Position numbers and translations under genes: made by a program
Notes under the pieces: generated by a model
What the model was told of the DNA's origin: nothing
The model's input: the letters and a program-made list of their open reading frames with translations, nothing else
Database searches by the model: none
Assembly: GCA_035695105.1 (NCBI GenBank)
Contig: DASSEV010000021.1
Span: 47,456-111,455, forward strand
Reading direction: 5' to 3'
DNA from: JAICYJ01 sp035695105
Lineage (GTDB): Bacteria > Actinomycetota > Thermoleophilia > Gaiellales > JAICJC01
Length of the DNA: 64,000 bases
Shown: positions 52,269 through 61,128 of the stretch, piece by piece
How positions within the stretch are numbered: position 1 is the stretch's first letter
Layout: every line of letters begins with the position of its first letter

Positions 52269-53801
52269 ATGGAGCAGGCGCTGATCGGCCTCGCGGCGTT
52301 GATCGTCGGCGCGGTCATCGGCTTCGCCGTGCGCGCGCGCGTCGGTGCCGCCCGCATTGCGGAGGCGGAGCGGCAGGCGGCACGGATCCTGGAGGACGCG
52401 GAGGGGCGCGCCGAGGCGCAGCTCAAGGAGGCGCGCGTGCAGGCCCGCGAGGAGCTGCTGCAGCAGCGGGCCGAGCAGGAGCGCGAGCTGGGCGACCGCC
52501 GGGCGGAGATCGCGAAGGTGGAGGAGCGGCTCGCCGCCCGCGAGGAGATGACCGCCGCCAAGGTCGAGGAGGTGGCCCGCCGTGAGCAGTCGATCGCCGA
52601 CCGCGAGACGCATGCCCGCCAGATGCAGGAGGAGCTGAAGGCGGCGAAGGACGCACAGCTCGTGGAGCTGGAGCGCATCGCCGGGATGACTGCGGCACAG
52701 GCACGCGACGCGCTGCTCGCGCAGACCGAGGAACGGGCCCGCCACGACATGGCCAAGCTCGTCCGCCAGGTCGACGAGGAGACCAAGCTCGAGGCCGACC
52801 GGCGCGCCCGCAACATCCTGTCCGTCGCGATCCAGCGCACCGCGTCCGGACACACCGCGGAGACCACGGTATCTGTGGTGCAGCTGCCCTCCGACGACCT
52901 CAAGGGCCGGATCATCGGCCGCGAGGGCCGCAACATCCGCGCCCTCGAGAACCTGACCGGCGTCGACGTGATCATCGACGACACGCCGCAGGCCGTCGTC
53001 CTGTCGGCCTTCGACGGCGTCCGGCGCGCGACCGCCCGCCTGACGCTCGAGAAGCTGATCGCCGACGGGCGCATCCACCCGTCGCGGATCGAGGAGATGT
53101 ACTACCAGTCGAAGGCCGAGATCGAGGCCGAGATCGTGGCGGCCGGCGAGCAGGCCTGCTTCGAGGCCAACGTCCACGGCCTGCACCCTGAGCTCGTCAA
53201 GATCCTGGGCCGCCTCCACTACCGCACCAGCTATGGCCAGAACGTGCTCAAGCACTCGATCGAGTGCGCCCACCTGGCGGCGATCATGGCGGCCGAGCTG
53301 GGAGCGAGCGAGAAGACGGCGCGGCGCGCTGCCCTGCTGCACGACCTCGGCAAGGCGGTGACGCACGAGGTGGAGGGATCGCACGCCGTCATCTCGGCCG
53401 AGATGGCGCGCAAGTACCGCGAGTCGCCGAGCGTCGCGCATGCGATCGAGGCGCACCACTATGACGTCGAGCCGCAGACCGTGGAGGCGGTGCTGGTGAT
53501 CGCCGCCGACTCGGTGTCGGCCTCGCGTCCGGGCGGCCGCGGCGAGAGCCTGGAGCACTACATCAAGCGGCTCGAGGCATTGGAGGAGATCGCAGGCTCG
53601 AAGCGGGGCGTCGATCGCGTCTACGCGATGCAGGCCGGCCGCGAAGTGCGCGTGATGGTGAAGCCGGAGGAGGTCGACGACGACACCGCTGCGCTGCTCA
53701 GCCACGAGATCGCCCGCGAGATCGAGGGCCAGCTCGAGTATCCCGGCCAGATCAAGGTGACCGTGATCCGCGAGTCCCGCGCGGTGGACGTCGCCCACTG
53801 A
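52269..53801 (+). CDS. rny: ribonuclease Y
   Basis: The 510-residue membrane-anchored endonuclease starts mRNA decay. One N-terminal helix (about 4-22) is followed by a long Glu/Ala/Arg coiled coil (to about 190), a KH domain (DLKGRIIGREGRNIRALENLTGVD) and an HD domain with H358-D359 in LLHDLGKAVTHE. The length and C-terminal IKVTVIRESRAVDVAH are typical. Many well-studied actinobacteria rely on RNase E instead, so its presence beside RNase J and PNPase suggests a Bacillus-like decay machinery. Placement after recA-recX resembles Firmicutes. Confidence 0.96.
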   Translation: MEQALIGLAALIVGAVIGFAVRARVGAARIAEAERQAARILEDAEGRAEAQLKEARVQAREELLQQRAEQERELGDRRAEIAKVEERLAAREEMTAAKVEEVARREQSIADRETHARQMQEELKAAKDAQLVELERIAGMTAAQARDALLAQTEERARHDMAKLVRQVDEETKLEADRRARNILSVAIQRTASGHTAETTVSVVQLPSDDLKGRIIGREGRNIRALENLTGVDVIIDDTPQAVVLSAFDGVRRATARLTLEKLIADGRIHPSRIEEMYYQSKAEIEAEIVAAGEQACFEANVHGLHPELVKILGRLHYRTSYGQNVLKHSIECAHLAAIMAAELGASEKTARRAALLHDLGKAVTHEVEGSHAVISAEMARKYRESPSVAHAIEAHHYDVEPQTVEAVLVIAADSVSASRPGGRGESLEHYIKRLEALEEIAGSKRGVDRVYAMQAGREVRVMVKPEEVDDDTAALLSHEIAREIEGQLEYPGQIKVTVIRESRAVDVAH

Positions 53802-53830
53802 CGCACTAACAAAACGCTTACAATACAGCA

Positions 53831-53852
53831 GAATCTTCTAAACACAAGATTC
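53831..53852 (+). repeat. AT-rich inverted repeat upstream of the secreted protein gene
   Basis: GAATCTT (53831-53837) and AAGATTC (53846-53852) are perfect complements around CTAAACAC. The surrounding 53805-53857 is far more AT-rich than the rest of the window. It could be an operator, a promoter region for 53858 (TAAACA as -10) or the rny transcript end. Confidence 0.5.
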
Positions 53853-53857
53853 CGATA

Positions 53858-54358
53858 GTGAGTACCATGAAGGGTCGGGTCACCCTCCTCACGGTGCTTC
53901 TCATGCTCGCCTCCAGCATGACCGCGTACGGCGCGGTCGGGCTGCAGGCGCAGACGACGACGTGCAGCCACTGCGGGACGCTGGGAGCGGTGCACGGGAG
54001 CGGCGTCCTGCGGCAGACCGGCACCGGGGTCACGTACGGGACGATCGGCCAGGGCACGATCGCCATCCTCGATCGCAGCAACGACGGCGTGGTCGCCTAC
54101 AGCGTTGCCGGCTGGGAGCACCACTGGATGAAGGACGGCTGGGCCTACTACTCGGGGAAGGGCCTGTCCTATCTGGTCAAGACCAGCTGGACGGTGCGCA
54201 TCAACGGCTCGTGGGGCATCTCCACGACAACCCGCGCGCAGGGCTGGGGATTCATCCAGGGCAGCGGCAAGTGGAGCCTGAACGGCGCGGGTGGCAGCAG
54301 CACGAGCAACTGGCCGAACTGGCCCTCCGCCGGGCGCTCCTTCACGCTCTCCTCCTGA
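53858..54358 (+). CDS. secreted protein of unknown function
   Basis: The 166-residue product has a classical signal peptide (KGRVTLLTVLLMLASSMTAYG, cleavage near residue 30) and a mature part rich in Gly, Ser, Thr and Trp that looks all-beta. It holds a CSHCG motif just after the signal and Trp-rich segments (WEHHWMKDGWAYY, NWPNWPS). I recognise no family. ATG 53867 three codons in is an alternative start. It is the first gene of the accessory block between rny and miaB, and its upstream region is AT-rich, which could reflect acquisition. Confidence 0.65.
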   Translation: MSTMKGRVTLLTVLLMLASSMTAYGAVGLQAQTTTCSHCGTLGAVHGSGVLRQTGTGVTYGTIGQGTIAILDRSNDGVVAYSVAGWEHHWMKDGWAYYSGKGLSYLVKTSWTVRINGSWGISTTTRAQGWGFIQGSGKWSLNGAGGSSTSNWPNWPSAGRSFTLSS

Positions 54359-54377
54359 GCCCGTCCCTGCCGACGGC

Positions 54378-54383
54378 TACCAT
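54378..54383 (+). promoter_or_regulatory. -10 element of the two-component operon (TACCAT)
   Basis: TACCAT ends eight bases before ATG 54392, fitting a leaderless start. Confidence 0.4.
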
Positions 54384-54391
54384 GTAGGCCC

Positions 54392-55087
54392 ATGGCCGAG
54401 AAGATCCTGATCGTCGAGGACGAGCGGAACATCGCCTCCTTCGTGTCGATGTACCTGAAGAACGCGCGCTACCAGGTGGAGATCGCGCGGGACGGCGGCG
54501 AGGCGCTGCAGAAGGCCGAGAACGTCAAGCCCGACCTTGTGGTGCTCGACCTGATGCTGCCCGACATCGACGGCCTCGAGGTCTGCAGGCAGATCCGGTC
54601 GACGTCTGACGTCCCGATCCTGATGCTCACCGCACGCGACGACGACATCGATAAGATCGTCGGGCTCGAGGTGGGCGCCGACGACTACCTGACGAAGCCG
54701 TTCAACCCGCGCGAGCTGGTTGCCCGGATCAAGTCGATCCTCCGCCGAGCGACGCAGACGCAGAAGAGCGGCCGCCCGCCGGAGGCCGTGATGGAGCACG
54801 GCGCGATCAAGATCGACGCCGGCCGCCGCGAGGTCACGGTCAACGGCGAGCAGGTGCAGCTCGCCCCCAAGGAGTTCGACCTGCTGTGGGAGCTGCTCGA
54901 CCACCGCGGGCTCGTGCTGACCCGCGACCAGCTGCTCGAGCGGGTCTGGGGCTACACGTTTGCGGGCGACACGCGCACGGTCGACGTGCACGTGCGCCAG
55001 CTTCGCCGGAAGCTCGGCGACGAGTGCCCGGTCGCCACCGTCTGGGGCGTCGGGTACAAGGTCGCTGACGATGCTCCGGTCGCTTAG
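54392..55087 (+). CDS. OmpR/PhoB-type response regulator
   Basis: The 231-residue protein has a receiver domain with the acidic pair E9/D10, phosphorylation site D53 in VVLDLMLPDIDG, and K102 in YLTKPFNP. The C-terminal winged helix includes LAPKEFDLLWELLDHRGLVLTRDQLLERVWGY and TRTVDVHVRQLRRKLG. It binds DNA as a dimer after phosphorylation by the kinase encoded next, with which it overlaps by 17 bases. The signal and targets are unknown; the neighbouring secreted protein gene is a possible target. Confidence 0.93.
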   Translation: MAEKILIVEDERNIASFVSMYLKNARYQVEIARDGGEALQKAENVKPDLVVLDLMLPDIDGLEVCRQIRSTSDVPILMLTARDDDIDKIVGLEVGADDYLTKPFNPRELVARIKSILRRATQTQKSGRPPEAVMEHGAIKIDAGRREVTVNGEQVQLAPKEFDLLWELLDHRGLVLTRDQLLERVWGYTFAGDTRTVDVHVRQLRRKLGDECPVATVWGVGYKVADDAPVA

Positions 55088-56492
55088 GACACGACTCGCC
55101 CTCCTGTTCGCCGGGACGCTGCTGCTGGCGACGGTGATCGCCGGCGCCGCCTCGATCCGCCTCTACCAGTCCTACAACCGCGACCAGACCGCCCGCGACC
55201 TGCGCAAGCAGGTGGTGGGGGCGGCCGACTACTTCAGCCGGGCGGCGATCGGCTACGGGGCGCACAACCAGCACGCGCCGACCGACTTCACGGTCAACCA
55301 GCTGCAGGCGATCTGCAGCTGCCGGCTGCTGTGGGACGGGTCGATCCCGCTGTTCCCGTCCAACTCGCAGCTGCTGCAGTTCGCGGGGACGGGAACGAAG
55401 CTCGACTGGAAGCACATGAAGCAGGGCGACACGCAGACGTTCCAGTTCGTGCCGCCACGTGACTCGCGCACCTACATCGGCGCCGCTGCGCCGCTGACGA
55501 TCGACGGCCTGCCCATGGGCGCGGTGGTGATGGCCAAGCCGCTGGCCGACGTGAACAGCGCCTGGACGAAGGTGGCCGGCCGTGTGGCCATCGGCACCGC
55601 CATCGGGCTGCTGGTGGCCTTCATCCTCGCGACGCTGGTCGCGCGCCGGATCACCAGGCCGCTGAAGGAGATCGGCGCCGCGGCCGACCGCGTCGCACGC
55701 GGGGATCTGGAGGTGCACGTCGCGGGCGAGAACACCGCCGACGACGAGCTCGGCCAGCTGGCCCACCGGTTCCAGGGCATGGTCAACAGGCTGCGGGAGG
55801 TGGACGAGCTCGAGCGCAACTTCCTGATGCGCGTCACGCACGAGCTGCGGACACCGGTCACGGCCATCTCCGGCCACGTGCAGGCGATGAACGAGGGTCT
55901 GGTCGGGCCGGAGGATCTCGACGCATCGCTCGGCGCCGTGGGGGAGGAGGTGCGCCGCATCGGCCGTCTGGTCGACGACCTGCTCGACCTGACCCGGCTG
56001 GAGGCGCACCAGTTCCGGCTCGTGCGCGAGGAGGTCGGCCTGGAGGCGCTGCTCGAGCAGGCGGCCACGTCATTCCGCGACCGCGCGCGCGCCAACGACG
56101 TCAACTTCGATGCCCTCACCGCGGGCGCCCCGACCATCCTCTCGGACGGCGACCGGGTGCTGCAGATCGTGTCCAACCTGCTCGACAACGCGTTTCGGTG
56201 GACGCCGCGCAAGGGCACCGTGACACTCAGCTATGCCACCGCGAACGGCACCACCGCGATCCATATCTCCGATACCGGACCGGGCATCCCGGCGGCCGAC
56301 CAGGACGCGGTGTTCCACCCCTTCTACAGCAGGCGGGGCGAGGGCGGCACGGGACTCGGCCTCTCCATCGGACGCGAGCTCGCGCACGCGCTCGGGGGGC
56401 GTCTGACGGTGGACAGCGAGCCCGGGCAGGGGACGACGTTCACGCTGTCACTGCCGTCGTCCAACGTCAACGGCAACGGGCGCGTGGGCTGA
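55071..56492 (+). CDS. sensor histidine kinase
   Basis: The 473-residue kinase has membrane helices at about 8-30 and 165-187 flanking an extracytoplasmic sensor of some 130 residues containing an ICSC motif. A HAMP domain follows, then the dimerisation helix with H257 in VTHELRTPVTAISGH, and the ATPase domain (N box SNLLDNAFRW, DTGPGIP, GGTGLGLSIGRELAHALGG). It should phosphorylate the overlapping response regulator. The sensor region matches no domain I can name. Confidence 0.92.
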   Translation: MLRSLRTRLALLFAGTLLLATVIAGAASIRLYQSYNRDQTARDLRKQVVGAADYFSRAAIGYGAHNQHAPTDFTVNQLQAICSCRLLWDGSIPLFPSNSQLLQFAGTGTKLDWKHMKQGDTQTFQFVPPRDSRTYIGAAAPLTIDGLPMGAVVMAKPLADVNSAWTKVAGRVAIGTAIGLLVAFILATLVARRITRPLKEIGAAADRVARGDLEVHVAGENTADDELGQLAHRFQGMVNRLREVDELERNFLMRVTHELRTPVTAISGHVQAMNEGLVGPEDLDASLGAVGEEVRRIGRLVDDLLDLTRLEAHQFRLVREEVGLEALLEQAATSFRDRARANDVNFDALTAGAPTILSDGDRVLQIVSNLLDNAFRWTPRKGTVTLSYATANGTTAIHISDTGPGIPAADQDAVFHPFYSRRGEGGTGLGLSIGRELAHALGGRLTVDSEPGQGTTFTLSLPSSNVNGNGRVG

Positions 56493-56932
56493 TGCGCTAC
56501 CGCCTGTGCGACACGGCCGAGGACGTCTCCGGCATCTCCGTCCACCTGGACATCAGCGCCGAGCCGTTCGCGGACGAGGTGCCCTACGACCTGGCGCTGC
56601 ACGCCGGCGGCATCCAGGTGGCGCGGGTGGAGGGCGCGGCGCTGACGCCCGCCGAGCTGTTCGCGCTCGGCCATGCGCTGCTCGACGCGGCGGCGGACGG
56701 TTTCGGCCACTTCGTCCCGGCCGACGAGGTGTTCGGCGTCGACCTCGCCCCGCCCAGCGTGCCCGTCGCGATCGACGAGGTGGGCGTGACGGTCTGGGTG
56801 GACGCCGGCCGGGCGGTCGACAGCAATGCGACCCGCAGCGGGGTGGCGGTGCAGCTCGTGGTGGACGCGCCGTCCCTGGCCATGGTCGCCGAGGCCGTGT
56901 GCGACGACGCCGCGCGCGTGCTCAGCCGCTGA
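56492..56932 (+). CDS. hypothetical protein coupled to the histidine kinase
   Basis: The 146-residue acidic, soluble protein begins at an ATG sharing one base with the kinase stop (TGATG), so it is probably made with the two-component system. It is rich in Ala, Val and Asp, with no signal peptide, helix-turn-helix or Cys motif. I recognise no family. It could be an accessory or output protein of the system. A palindrome overlapping its stop probably ends the operon. Confidence 0.6.
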   Translation: MRYRLCDTAEDVSGISVHLDISAEPFADEVPYDLALHAGGIQVARVEGAALTPAELFALGHALLDAAADGFGHFVPADEVFGVDLAPPSVPVAIDEVGVTVWVDAGRAVDSNATRSGVAVQLVVDAPSLAMVAEAVCDDAARVLSR

Positions 56933-56961
56933 TCCCGCCACGATCGCTGCGCAGCGGGATC
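56931..56961. terminator. hairpin between convergent genes
   Basis: GATCCCGC (56931-56938) and GCGGGATC (56954-56961) form an 8-bp stem with a 15-base loop. It occupies the gap between the two-component operon and the convergent MFS gene and would serve both. There is no U tract. Confidence 0.5.
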
Positions 56962-56969
56962 GCGACGGT

Positions 56970-58691
56970 TCAGTCGCCGTCGGATGCCAGCGCCAGCTCG
57001 CCGTCGGCCGATTCGACCGCAGGACGCTCGGCGACGTGGACGTACTTGCCGCCACGGAACCAGGATGCGACCGCTGCGATCAGGCACGCGGCGATGGCGA
57101 AGTCGAACGCCTCTCGCAGGCCCTGCGAGAACGGCTGGGCGATCAGCCTGGGGAAGTACTCGCGGCTCGTCAGGTACGCCGCGTGGTGCGCACCGAGGTG
57201 GCCGAGCGAGCCGCGCAGCAGCTCGTGCATCGGGTTGTAGCCGAGGAACGACGCGAACAGCAGCCCGACCGGCGGCAGCTGCGAGATGCGGGCGGCATCC
57301 GCGGCGCTCACGCCCTGCGACCGCAGGCCGGCGTCCATCGTCCCCGGCAGCGACCCCGCCAGCCCCAGGATCATGAGGCTGAAGAAGATGCCGATCGAGA
57401 GCACCATCGCGGAGTTCTGGAAGGTCGTCGCCATTCCGGCGCCCGCCCCGCGGCGATCCGGAGGCAGGCTGTTCATGATGCCGGCCTGGTTGGGTGAGGC
57501 GAACAGGCCCATGCCGATGCCGACCAGCAGCAGCAGCGCCGCGAACTCCGGATAGGCGAAGTTGACGGGGATCCGCTCGAACAGGTAGAAGGCGATCGCC
57601 GCGAGCACCATGCCGCCGGTCGCGAACGGTCGCGCGCCGAACCGGTCGGACAGCCAGCCGGACGCCGGGCCGGCGACCAGAAACCCGATCGTCAGCGGCA
57701 GCATGTAGATGCCCGCCCAGAGCGGCGTCTGCGAGAAGCTGTAGCCGTGCAGGGGAAGCCAGATGCCCTGCAGCCAGATGATCAGCATGAACATCAGGCC
57801 GCCGCGGCCGAGCGAGGCCAGCAGCGTGGCGATGTTGCCGAAGCTGAACGGCCGGATCCGGAACAGCTGAAGCCGGAACATCGCGTCGTCGCGGCGCACC
57901 TCGATCATCGCGAACACGGCCAGCAGCACGACGCCCGCGGCCATCGCCACCACGACGCGCGGGTTCGTCCAGCCCATCGTGTGCCCGCCGTACGGCTGGA
58001 TGCCGTACGTGATGGCGACCAGGATCGCGACCAGCCCCGACGCGAAGGTGATGTTGCCCCACCAGTCGATGCGAGCGGGGCGCCGGACGCCGCGCTCCTC
58101 GAGCTTGCGCCACGACCAGACCGTGCCGAACAGGCCGACCGGCACCGAGACGAGGAACACCAGCCTCCAGTCGATCGGCGCCAGCAGGCCGCCGATGACG
58201 AGGCCGATGAACGAGCCGGCGATGCCCGCGACGGCGTTGACGCCGAGCGCCGTTCCGCGCTGGTCGTGCGGGAACGCGTCCGTCAGGATGGCGGCCGAGT
58301 TGGCGAACAGGAACGCGCCGCCGACGCCCTGGCCGATGCGCATCGCGATCATCCACAGCGCGGCATCGGTGCCCGTCATCCAGGTCACCGCGAGCAGCAG
58401 CGAGAAGACGGTGAAGATCGCGAAGCCCATGGTGAACATCCGCACTCGCCCGTAGATGTCGCCGACCCGCCCGAAGCTGACGACGAGGACGGCCGTCGCC
58501 ACCAGGAATCCCATGATCATCCAGAGCAGGTAGCTCGAGTTGGCCGGCTCGAGCGGATTCAGGTTAATGCCGCGGAAGATGTCGGGGAGGGCGATCAGCA
58601 CGATCGACGAGTTGATCGTCGCCATCAGGATGCCGATCGTGGTGCACGAGAGCGCGATCCACTTGTAGCGCTCGGGGTGCGTCTGGGTCAT
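56970..58691 (-). CDS. MFS transporter, DHA2-type drug efflux
   Basis: The 573-residue membrane protein has about 14 helices, as in the DHA2 drug:proton antiporters (EmrB/QacA type). The first helix carries SSIVLIALPDI, loop 2-3 has GRVGDIYGRVRMF, and the motif C region is NAVAGIAGSFIGLVIGGLLAPIDWRLVF. The substrate is unknown. It starts at an ATG overlapping the stop of the MerR regulator gene (ATGA), which makes inducible export the likely role. Confidence 0.88.
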   Translation of the reverse strand: MTQTHPERYKWIALSCTTIGILMATINSSIVLIALPDIFRGINLNPLEPANSSYLLWMIMGFLVATAVLVVSFGRVGDIYGRVRMFTMGFAIFTVFSLLLAVTWMTGTDAALWMIAMRIGQGVGGAFLFANSAAILTDAFPHDQRGTALGVNAVAGIAGSFIGLVIGGLLAPIDWRLVFLVSVPVGLFGTVWSWRKLEERGVRRPARIDWWGNITFASGLVAILVAITYGIQPYGGHTMGWTNPRVVVAMAAGVVLLAVFAMIEVRRDDAMFRLQLFRIRPFSFGNIATLLASLGRGGLMFMLIIWLQGIWLPLHGYSFSQTPLWAGIYMLPLTIGFLVAGPASGWLSDRFGARPFATGGMVLAAIAFYLFERIPVNFAYPEFAALLLLVGIGMGLFASPNQAGIMNSLPPDRRGAGAGMATTFQNSAMVLSIGIFFSLMILGLAGSLPGTMDAGLRSQGVSAADAARISQLPPVGLLFASFLGYNPMHELLRGSLGHLGAHHAAYLTSREYFPRLIAQPFSQGLREAFDFAIAACLIAAVASWFRGGKYVHVAERPAVESADGELALASDGD

Positions 58692-59137
58692 GCGGGGTGC
58701 TCCATGTCCGCCAGCATCGAGCGCAACCGCCGACGCTTGTCGGCCAGGTCGTCCTCGAGCCGTTCGAGGTCGGAAAGTCGTGTGCGCACCAGCGCGAGCT
58801 GGGTCGCGACGTGATCGAGGCCCTCGCGGATGATCTCGCCGCGCGTCGCCTCGTCCTCGGTGGCCAGGTCCTGCCACCGTTCACGGAGGCGCGCACGCGC
58901 ATCCTCCGCGTCCATCCACTCCCGCAGCTCGGTCAGCGAGAGGCCGAGCAGGGTGCGAATGTGCAGCAAATCGCGCAGGCGCTGCTCATCCCGGTCGTCG
59001 TACACGCGATGGCCACCGTCGGGGCGATCGTGCCCGGGCAGCAGTCCCAGCTCCTCGTAGTAGCGAACGGTGCGCGGGGTCGTGCCCACGCGGCGTGCCA
59101 GCTCTCCGATGCGGAATCGTGATGGTGCGTCGATCAC
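58688..59137 (-). CDS. MerR family transcriptional regulator
   Basis: The 149-residue protein begins with a MerR winged helix: FRIGELARRVGTTPRTVRYYEELGLLPGHDRPDGGHRVYDDRDEQRLRDL. A dimerisation coiled coil follows and there is no recognisable large effector domain or Cys metal site. It probably controls its own operon and the MFS pump. GTG 59137 is favoured over GTG 59146 because it lies seven bases after the -10 of a 17-bp-spaced promoter. Confidence 0.87.
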   Translation of the reverse strand: MIDAPSRFRIGELARRVGTTPRTVRYYEELGLLPGHDRPDGGHRVYDDRDEQRLRDLLHIRTLLGLSLTELREWMDAEDARARLRERWQDLATEDEATRGEIIREGLDHVATQLALVRTRLSDLERLEDDLADKRRRLRSMLADMEHPA

Positions 59138-59144
59138 GATTCTC

Positions 59145-59173
59145 ACCTTAACGGAAGATTACGTGCGAGGCAA
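59145..59173 (-). promoter_or_regulatory. promoter of the merR-MFS operon
   Basis: On the minus strand TTGCCT (59168-59173) and TAAGGT (59145-59150) are exactly 17 bases apart and are followed after seven bases by GTG 59137. CGTAATCT occurs on both sides of the -35 region (AGATTACG on the plus strand near 59156-59163 and 59189-59196), possibly part of an operator. Confidence 0.6.
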
Positions 59174-59224
59174 GTCCGCATACATATGAGATTACGGCTC
59201 ACGCAAGCGTCAAGATCTCCGAAC

Positions 59225-59235
59225 GGGGTCAGACC
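59225..59235 (+). repeat. partial repeat (GGGGTCAGACC) at the end of the ATPase gene
   Basis: GGGGTCAGACC is a single arm of the dispersed palindrome family. Read on the minus strand it supplies the TGA stop of the 59229 gene. No second arm is visible nearby. Confidence 0.5.
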
Positions 59236-59663
59236 GACGCCGGGCGGAGCCCGAACCGCAGCCGCACGCACGTGCCGGGCCGGGCCTGCTCGATCTCGCA
59301 GGAGTCCGCCAGCGCCCGCATCAGGGCGATGCCGAGGCCGTCGGCGCCGGCCGGGGCGGCCATGCCGCTGCCGTAGTCGCGCAGCACGACCGTGAGCGTC
59401 TCGTCGCCGACCGATGCCCACAGGTCGACGTCTCCGTCGGCGCCGTCCGGGTAGGCGTGGGCAGTGGCGTTCGCCGCCGCCTCGGACACCGCCAGGGCGA
59501 CGTCCGGCATCAGCTGCTCGCCCACCCCACAGCGCTCGCAGAGGTCGACGACGAGATGGCGCGCGTCCGCGGGCGTGCTCGGGGCGCACGCCAGGCGCAC
59601 GTCGACGCTGCCCCTGGCCACATCGGCCACGGCGATCCGAAACCACTTGCTGCCTCGCGACAC
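59229..59663 (-). CDS. ATP-binding protein of the anti-sigma factor (RsbW/SpoIIAB) type
   Basis: The 144-residue protein is a lone HATPase_c_2 domain: N box ALAVSEAAANATAHAY near residues 65-80, G1-like LRDYGSGMAAP, and GADGLGIALMRALAD. Such kinases act in partner-switching control of sigma factors, often as free-standing modules in actinobacteria. No sigma or antagonist gene is adjacent. GTG 59663 is preferred because GGAGAGG precedes it by seven bases; the frame stays open to 59708. Confidence 0.8.
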   Translation of the reverse strand: MSRGSKWFRIAVADVARGSVDVRLACAPSTPADARHLVVDLCERCGVGEQLMPDVALAVSEAAANATAHAYPDGADGDVDLWASVGDETLTVVLRDYGSGMAAPAGADGLGIALMRALADSCEIEQARPGTCVRLRFGLRPASV

Positions 59664-59756
59664 CCGCACACCTCTCCCCGAGGACACCGCGAACGGTACC
59701 CCCATCACCGGATCGCAGGCGCCGCGGGGACAGGAAGGGCCCGGCGTGCGGCCGGT

Positions 59757-59762
59757 CTATGC
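59757..59762 (+). promoter_or_regulatory. -10 element of miaB-miaA (TATGCT)
   Basis: TATGCT lies 28 bases before ATG 59791, in the region divergent from the ATPase gene. No Shine-Dalgarno sequence precedes the ATG. Confidence 0.35.
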
Positions 59763-59790
59763 TTCGACCCGCGTCCGATCGCGCCAGCCG

Positions 59791-61128
59791 ATGAGTGAAC
59801 CACTGCACCGCAGCTACCACGTCCAGACGTTCGGCTGCCAGATGAACGTCCACGACTCGGAGCGGATGAAGGGGCTGCTGGAATCGCTGGGCATGGGGGA
59901 GGCGGCGGACCCGGCAGACGCCGACCTGCTCGTCTTCAACACGTGCACCATCCGCGAGAAGGCCGATGATCGCTTCGTCGCGCATCTGATGGAGGCGCGT
60001 GCGGCCAAGCAGCGCGATCCAGGGAAGCGGATCGTCGTCGGCGGCTGCTGGTCGGAGTCGATGAAGGACGAGCTGTTCGAGCGCTATCCGTTCGTCGACC
60101 TGGCGTTCGGCCCGGGCGCCATCCACAGGCTCGGCGACTTCATCCAGGCCGGCGGCGACATCCCGGCCGGCCACTTCTCGACCTTCGACCACTTCGCAGG
60201 CCACCTGCCGGCAAAGCGCGAGCGCCGCCACCAGGCGTGGCTCCAGATCTCGCAGGGCTGCAACTCCCGGTGCAGCTACTGCATCGTGCCCAGCGTGCGC
60301 GGCCGCGAGCAGAGCCGGACGATGGACGACCTGGTCGCCGAGGCCGGGCGCCTGGCCGCCGACGGCGTGCGCGAGCTGACGCTGCTCGGCCAGAACGTGA
60401 ACTCATGGGGCCGTGACCTGCCGCCTGGGAAGCGCAGCGGGTTCGGCGCGCTGCTGCGCGCGCTCGACGCCGTCGAGGGCATCGAGCGGATCCGCTTCAC
60501 CAGCCCGCACCCCAAGGACATGCGCGACGACGTGATCGCGGCCATGGCCGAGTGCCCCGCCGTGTGCGAGCACCTGCACCTGCCGCTGCAGTCCGGGTCG
60601 ACCCGGGTGCTGAAGGCCATGCGCCGCACCTACTCGCGCGAGCGATACCTCGCCCTGGTCTCGCGGATCCGCGATGCCATCCCGGGCGTCGCATTGACCA
60701 CCGACATCATCGTCGGGTTCCCCGGCGAGACGGAGAACGACTTCCGTGAGACGCTCGAGGTGGTCGACGAGGTCGGCTACGACCACGCCTACACCTTCGT
60801 GTACTCGCCGCGGCGCGGAACCGAGGCGGCAGCGATGGCAGATCAGGTGCCCGACGACGTCAAGGGCGAGCGGATCGTCCGCCTGGTCGAGGCGGTCCAG
60901 CGGCACGCGGCGGCGAGGAACGCCGCGCTGGTGGGCACGCTGCAGGAGGTGCTCGTCGAGGGGCCGAGCCGCACCGACCCGGACGTGCTGCGGGGCCGCA
61001 CGCGGGGTAACAAGACGGCGCTGTTCCGCGGCGACGCGGCCGAGGGCGATCTCGTGCTGGTCGAGATCGACCGGGCCACGTCGCAGACGCTCTCGGGCCG
61101 CCAGGCCGCCGCCGTCGTCGCGGTGTGA
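59791..61128 (+). CDS. miaB: tRNA-2-methylthio-N6-dimethylallyladenosine synthase
   Basis: The 445-residue radical SAM enzyme adds a methylthio group to i6A37 of tRNA. The N-terminal domain provides cluster ligands C16, C52 and C86 (TFGCQMN, NTCTIREKADDR, GGCWSES). The radical SAM cluster is C157-x3-C161-x2-C164 in QGCNSRCSYCIVPSVRG. A C-terminal TRAM domain follows (LVEGPSRTD to LVLVEIDRA). All six cysteines are present. It works on the product of MiaA, encoded next with a GTGA overlap. Confidence 0.95.
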   Translation: MSEPLHRSYHVQTFGCQMNVHDSERMKGLLESLGMGEAADPADADLLVFNTCTIREKADDRFVAHLMEARAAKQRDPGKRIVVGGCWSESMKDELFERYPFVDLAFGPGAIHRLGDFIQAGGDIPAGHFSTFDHFAGHLPAKRERRHQAWLQISQGCNSRCSYCIVPSVRGREQSRTMDDLVAEAGRLAADGVRELTLLGQNVNSWGRDLPPGKRSGFGALLRALDAVEGIERIRFTSPHPKDMRDDVIAAMAECPAVCEHLHLPLQSGSTRVLKAMRRTYSRERYLALVSRIRDAIPGVALTTDIIVGFPGETENDFRETLEVVDEVGYDHAYTFVYSPRRGTEAAAMADQVPDDVKGERIVRLVEAVQRHAAARNAALVGTLQEVLVEGPSRTDPDVLRGRTRGNKTALFRGDAAEGDLVLVEIDRATSQTLSGRQAAAVVAV

